Below, in pieces: positions 48,788-64,000 of a stretch of DNA of 64,000 nt. Positions within the stretch are counted from its first letter, which is position 1; each line of letters opens with the position of its first letter. A program made the translations under genes and the position numbers. The notes beneath the pieces are model-generated. The model was not told where the DNA came from. It made no database searches and saw nothing but the letters and a program-made list of their open reading frames with translations. This DNA comes from Nectonema munidae (taxonomy: Eukaryota > Nematomorpha > Nectonematoida > Nectonematidae): the NCBI GenBank assembly GCA_030549495.1, contig JAUIRK010000365.1, forward strand, positions 62,001 through 126,000, written 5' to 3'.

Positions 48788-49642
48788 TTACTTTTTCTTC
48801 ATCAGGTTGGTCTTTGAGGGTGTCGGAATGGCCATTCGGTGTTCGTGAACGAGACGGAAGATGAATTGCTCCTGATCCTCCTCCTTCGTTAGCGTCGCAT
48901 TGTACGTCTCTGCCAGGGCCACTCCACGTTCAGCTGCGTCGTTCACCACTCTCAGGCTTTTGGCTCTGGCCTGAAAGTCCTCGTACAGCTTGTCGCTCTT
49001 CCAAGTCAAAGGATCCATCTGCAGGAAGCCCTGCTTCGCTTCCTGGGCTCCGCCTTTCTTCAGGACGTCAAAAACACGATACGACCTTTTGGTGAAGAAG
49101 GCATCAAGGCGGATGTCCCGTGTGTCTTTGATTTTTGCCCGGCGTGGGTGATCTTCAATCGGATTTTCCGTCTTCATCCGGGTCACGGGAACCCGGTCGT
49201 CCAACAGGGAAAAGCCGACCAAGTCTTCCGCCAAGTACCAGAGATGCCGTTGAAGGGCATTGCTCGCGGTTGCAGCGACGTTTATCTTGTTTGTGTACTT
49301 CCGGAGTTCAGTCAGCATCATGATGTCATTGTGTGGGGCGTGGGATGACAGAGGAGCTTCGTGCCAAAAGCGGACATACACCAGGGCAATGAACAGCGCC
49401 ATGACAGTCACATTCCGCTCCTCTCGTTTCGTTGTCTTGAACTGGTGTCGGAACAGGCACATTTTGAGGCAGTAGATGCCCTTTGACATCCACCTCGCGT
49501 GGTGGATGGCACCAGGGGCACGAAACGATGGTTGAGTCGTTGTGCCTCCTCCGAGGAACAGGGCTGCGAGCTGCAAGAACTCGAAGTAGTCCTCGCGCGG
49601 ACACTTCGTTGGATCAGCCAGGGCAGATGCCAGGTAATCCTT
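48788..49642 (-). pseudogene. Transposase C-terminal part
   Basis: Open to its own stop. Motifs: RAPGAIHHARWMSKGIYCLK (near-invariant in the family), SSHAPHNDIMMLTELRKYTN, LQRHLWYLAEDLVGFSLLDD and VNDAAERGVALAETYNATLT followed by HEHR. Ends with a basic tail. The frame from about 49642 down to 48788 is unbroken, so decay is slight and the insertion probably recent. Confidence 0.65.
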
Positions 49643-50284
49643 TATCTAGGAGCGGAGCTGCTCCAGATGTCCTTCGAAGAGGGTATCCTCAGCCACTGTG
49701 TACCCTTGCTGGTTGATGGTCGGCCACTCCTTCTGGAAACGCTTGAAAAGGGCGACTTCCGGACCTCCAGTGTCCCCAAAGACGACTCGAAAGACGTCAG
49801 AGAGAACAATCTACAACACATGATGGCGGCATGCCAACATCGCCAACTCCCTTCCAAGACCTTCTTCGATCCGGGCGCATGCGCCCTTGTGGAGGCCAGT
49901 GTTGCTTGCAGTTGTATCGAAGACCAATCCGACTACTTCATCGCGAATCTTCCAGACACGCTGCAGCCTGAGCTTCTCTAGTACTTCGTGCAGCGCTTGA
50001 AATACCCAGCAACTTCTCGAATCCTTGACCGGTTACCAGAATCGCAACCCTCTCCACTGTCTTCCCTCCCATCTCCTGCAGCATTTTCCCGTCCCAATGC
50101 AGGAGAAGGGGACCAGCTGCGTGAAACTTCTTCCGTGCTTCTTCATCTTGGATTTGGCGTGTGTGACTACGCGACCGCCGTATAGAACTTTGGGACAACG
50201 TCAGATCAGAAATATCGTGGCCCAGGGCTTGTGCAACAGCGCCAGTGACGAACGCAGCACCACGATCTGGGAGATTGACTCTAT
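49640..50284 (-). pseudogene. Transposase middle part
   Basis: Pieces: LSQSSIRRSRSHTRQIQDEE, LLLHWDGKMLQEMGGKTVER, then, after a frame change near 50005, LEKLRLQRVWKIRDEVVGLV and FDTTASNTGLHKGACARIEE, GRELAMLACRHHVMELIL. The HWDGK and FDTTASNTG blocks look like parts of an RNase H-fold DDE catalytic core (inference). An in-frame TAG near 49646 separates it from the last part. Confidence 0.6.
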
Positions 50285-51055
50285 CTAAGGCGCCGACGAC
50301 TTCAGGAGATGTGAAGATGTTCTTGGGCCTCTTTGCAGGAGAACCAGATGTACAGGCAGAAGTTGAAGGTCGGTAGTCGTCATCAGCCTGTGACTCCTCC
50401 GACGATGTGGAGCTGGAACTGAAGGCAGCAGCGGCCCCTTGAACTTTGACCTCTCGTTCGTCGTATCTCCGCTTGAGAGCAGCTTCTTGCTCATTTCTCT
50501 TCCCACGCCTCCAGATTTCTTTGCGTCGATCCCTGCAATGCTGCCCGAGAAGACGTCCTCACGCTGCATCTTGAGGAACTCCCTGTCTTCTTCGTTGGTC
50601 ATGGTCTGGAGGGCATCGCTTGTGGCAACATCGAAGAGATCCTGAAGGTCATCCAGGAATATCTTCTCCTTGACACGGTCCGACTCTCGCCCACGAGTCC
50701 GGTGTTTCTTGAGCGCTTGGTATTTGTCGTGGGTTCCTCGAAGTTTCCTGACGCAAGCATCCACCCGCTGTGTCGGTATCCTGGCCCTCTCCCATACGGT
50801 GAGGACCTTGCCACATGCCAAGTTCAGGCCTTCCATGACGGTCTTCTTTTCCACGACGTGATGGAACAGGTACAATGACAGCAAATCCCGCTTTCTTAGA
50901 AGTCGGGCACATGACAGGGAATCAACAGGCTTCCCGAGAAGCCAACACTCGGGGCTCGAACGATTACTGGTTGCGATATCCTGAAAATAAGAAGAAAAAT
51001 GAAAAGTGGGGCGACCTCTAAATATCATTGTATTGTGATGAAATTTTGCACACAA
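50285..51055 (-). pseudogene. Transposase N-terminal part
   Basis: Contains ECWLLGKPVDSLSCARLLRK (conserved start of this family), ERARIPTQRVDACVRKL, and DDLQDLFDVATSDALQ then NEEDREFLKMQRED. After about residue 190 the frame leaves the family sequence: a one-base shift near 50450 moves the continuing similarity (SEESQADDDYRPSTSA, then EVVGALDRVNLPDRGAAFVT) to another frame. A real start codon was not decided; the first Met lies inside the terminal repeat. Confidence 0.65.
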
Positions 51056-51131
51056 GGAGAAGAATGGAACACGAAAACAATCAGTGGTGTGGAGAAAGGA
51101 TTAGTGCACTATGAAATTTTACCCCTCGTTC

Positions 51132-51145
51132 TGGACCACCCTAAT
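51132..51145 (-). repeat. Right terminal inverted repeat of GC-rich transposon
   Basis: TGGACCACCCTAAT; exact reverse complement of 48656-48669. Confidence 0.85.
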
Positions 51146-52249
51146 ACACAGTAATTGCAAGTCATTAAACATTTGAAAGTGAGAACATAAACATTAAGTA
51201 AAGTGTTAAATGATTTGAATTTCCTTTCCTTCATCCCATTCATCCACAATAAAAATTATTATATTCACATCTCTAACTACGTTCACGAAATTCCTTGAAA
51301 TTTTAGGGAATTCATGAAGTCCCTAAGTGAAACAGTGATTTCCCGCCAATGTTCCACAAATGAAACAAATGATTTTCGATATAGATTTACAATTTCAAAT
51401 AGGTACCAAAAATTTTTTTAACTAGACGATGAAAGTGATTGTCTTCTATAAAAAATTAATTTTTTTTGATTATTGAATACTTTTTTAGATGAAAAAAAAT
51501 TGTGGCTTCAAAAGTGAAAAATATCAAAATTATATGTATATATTTTTCCAAAAAAATTAAGTTTAATATTCAATTTAAACTCTACAAATAATTTTCAAAA
51601 AAATTATTTCACATATAGCATTACAAGTTTTAAGTTGTTTTATTTTTAGGTTCGACTTGAATACTAATTTTATATTAAGTTTGAAAATATTCGATTTTTT
51701 GTTGAGAGATTTTTTTTATAAATAAATAAAAAAACTTTATTTACAAATAAGTGTTTTAAATTTAGTAATTTTGAATTTCAAACTCAACTTTTAAAAATAT
51801 TTTTTCCAATCTAAAAAAATAAAAGTTTATTTTAATAAGAATTTTCAGAAAATTCTGATATGGATTTGGTTGATTGCATGAAAACTGGAATAAATGAAAT
51901 TAGACAATTGGATTGTATTGTGTGTTTTTGGTGAGGCTAAAAGAAATATGCAGTTAGCGTTAAATGAATATGATTTTTAATTTATACTTATAATTTTTTA
52001 GATCGGCAATGAATATTTTTATAAAAATTTTAATTAGTATTTTTTGAAAAATAATTTTTTAAAGCTTTTAATTCCATGTTCCACATGTGGAACTTTGCCG
52101 TTTAAAAGGTTGTTTGGGCATGGATCTAAAATCTTGAATATATACATCACTTGGTGTGTTTTCCTCGCTTATGATCTTTGATATTTTGACTTGTCCAACA
52201 GTCATATTTTATGATATATTCCTACTTTACTATCCTAGCTTAGATTAAA
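51146..52249. other. AT-rich spacer and presumed RpS5 5' region
   Basis: No coding sequence. A perfect 16-bp palindrome, GTTCCACATGTGGAAC, lies near 52078. CTATCCTAGCTTAG just before ATTAAAATG at 52250 looks like a splice acceptor, so a 5' UTR exon further up is likely. The promoter was not located; TTTTCCTC near 52165 could be part of a pyrimidine-rich (TOP-like) start but this is weak. Confidence 0.4.

Positions 52250-64000
<11,751 letters not shown>

Larger units (their letters stand above)
48656..51145 (-). mobile_element. GC-rich DNA transposon, superfamily not placed
   Basis: A 2490-bp element with perfect 14-bp ends (ATTAGGGTGGTCCA and its reverse complement TGGACCACCCTAAT at 51132-51145). 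Imperfect similarity continues inward for about 140 bp: GCAAAATTTC then GGTCGCCCCA on the left (48741-48783), and the mirror GGGGCGACC then GAAATTTTGC on the right (51007-51049). The interior is visibly GC-rich against an AT-rich host. One minus-strand transposase fills it. No clear target duplication could be defined. I recognise the protein as a family repeated in arthropod genomes; I cannot name its superfamily with confidence. Confidence 0.8.

Noticed and set aside
49499-49981. 160-codon plus-strand frame inside the GC-rich transposon
   Set aside because: It is antisense of the transposase middle and C-terminal blocks, which match a known protein family on the minus strand.

Overview
The window is AT-rich metazoan DNA with spliced genes (GT/AG introns) and many transposable-element remains. 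Both host genes are animal genes. The fit is best with an arthropod, perhaps a copepod of the sea-louse type; that last step is inference from gene content and repeat style, not from a search.

Region 1 (2-35985, + strand) is one long gene for a BAZ2-type chromatin-remodelling subunit (ortholog of vertebrate BAZ2A/BAZ2B and fly toutatis). The 5' end lies outside the window. Twenty exons (one tentative) keep the reading frame and give about 1396 residues with the order MBD/TAM, DDT, WHIM/WSD blocks, PHD finger, second PHD finger, bromodomain, stop. The introns hold tRNA-derived SINEs, TTAA-flanked short inverted-repeat elements, hAT and Tigger-like short elements, LINE 3' ends, a dead transposase and an integrase-type fossil.

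Region 2 (about 36-52 kb) is intergenic. It contains three LINE reverse transcriptase relics (37.4-40.2 kb +, 43.6-44.4 kb -, 45.3-46.0 kb +), a hAT relic (40.6-41.7 kb -), and a GC-rich 2.5-kb DNA transposon (48656-51145) with long imperfect inverted ends and a transposase that I recognise as a widespread arthropod family but cannot place in a named superfamily.

Region 3 (52250 to beyond 64000, + strand) is the ribosomal protein gene RpS5 (uS7). Three coding exons are present and the last is outside the window. Its third coding-region gap is an 8.6-kb intron, very long for a ribosomal protein gene. That intron holds a GC-rich reverse-transcribing element (54.4-57.2 kb, fossil), a tRNA-like SINE, and a hAT element inserted into another hAT element, each with its own perfect 8-bp target duplication.

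The two host genes are not functionally linked beyond being neighbours: one codes for an ISWI-associated chromatin factor, the other for a small-subunit ribosomal protein. No operon, CRISPR array or bacterial-type system is present. The most unusual items are the unplaced GC-rich transposon, the repeat arrangement at the end of the reverse-transcribing element, the nested hAT pair and the head-to-head TTAA elements in a BAZ2 intron.
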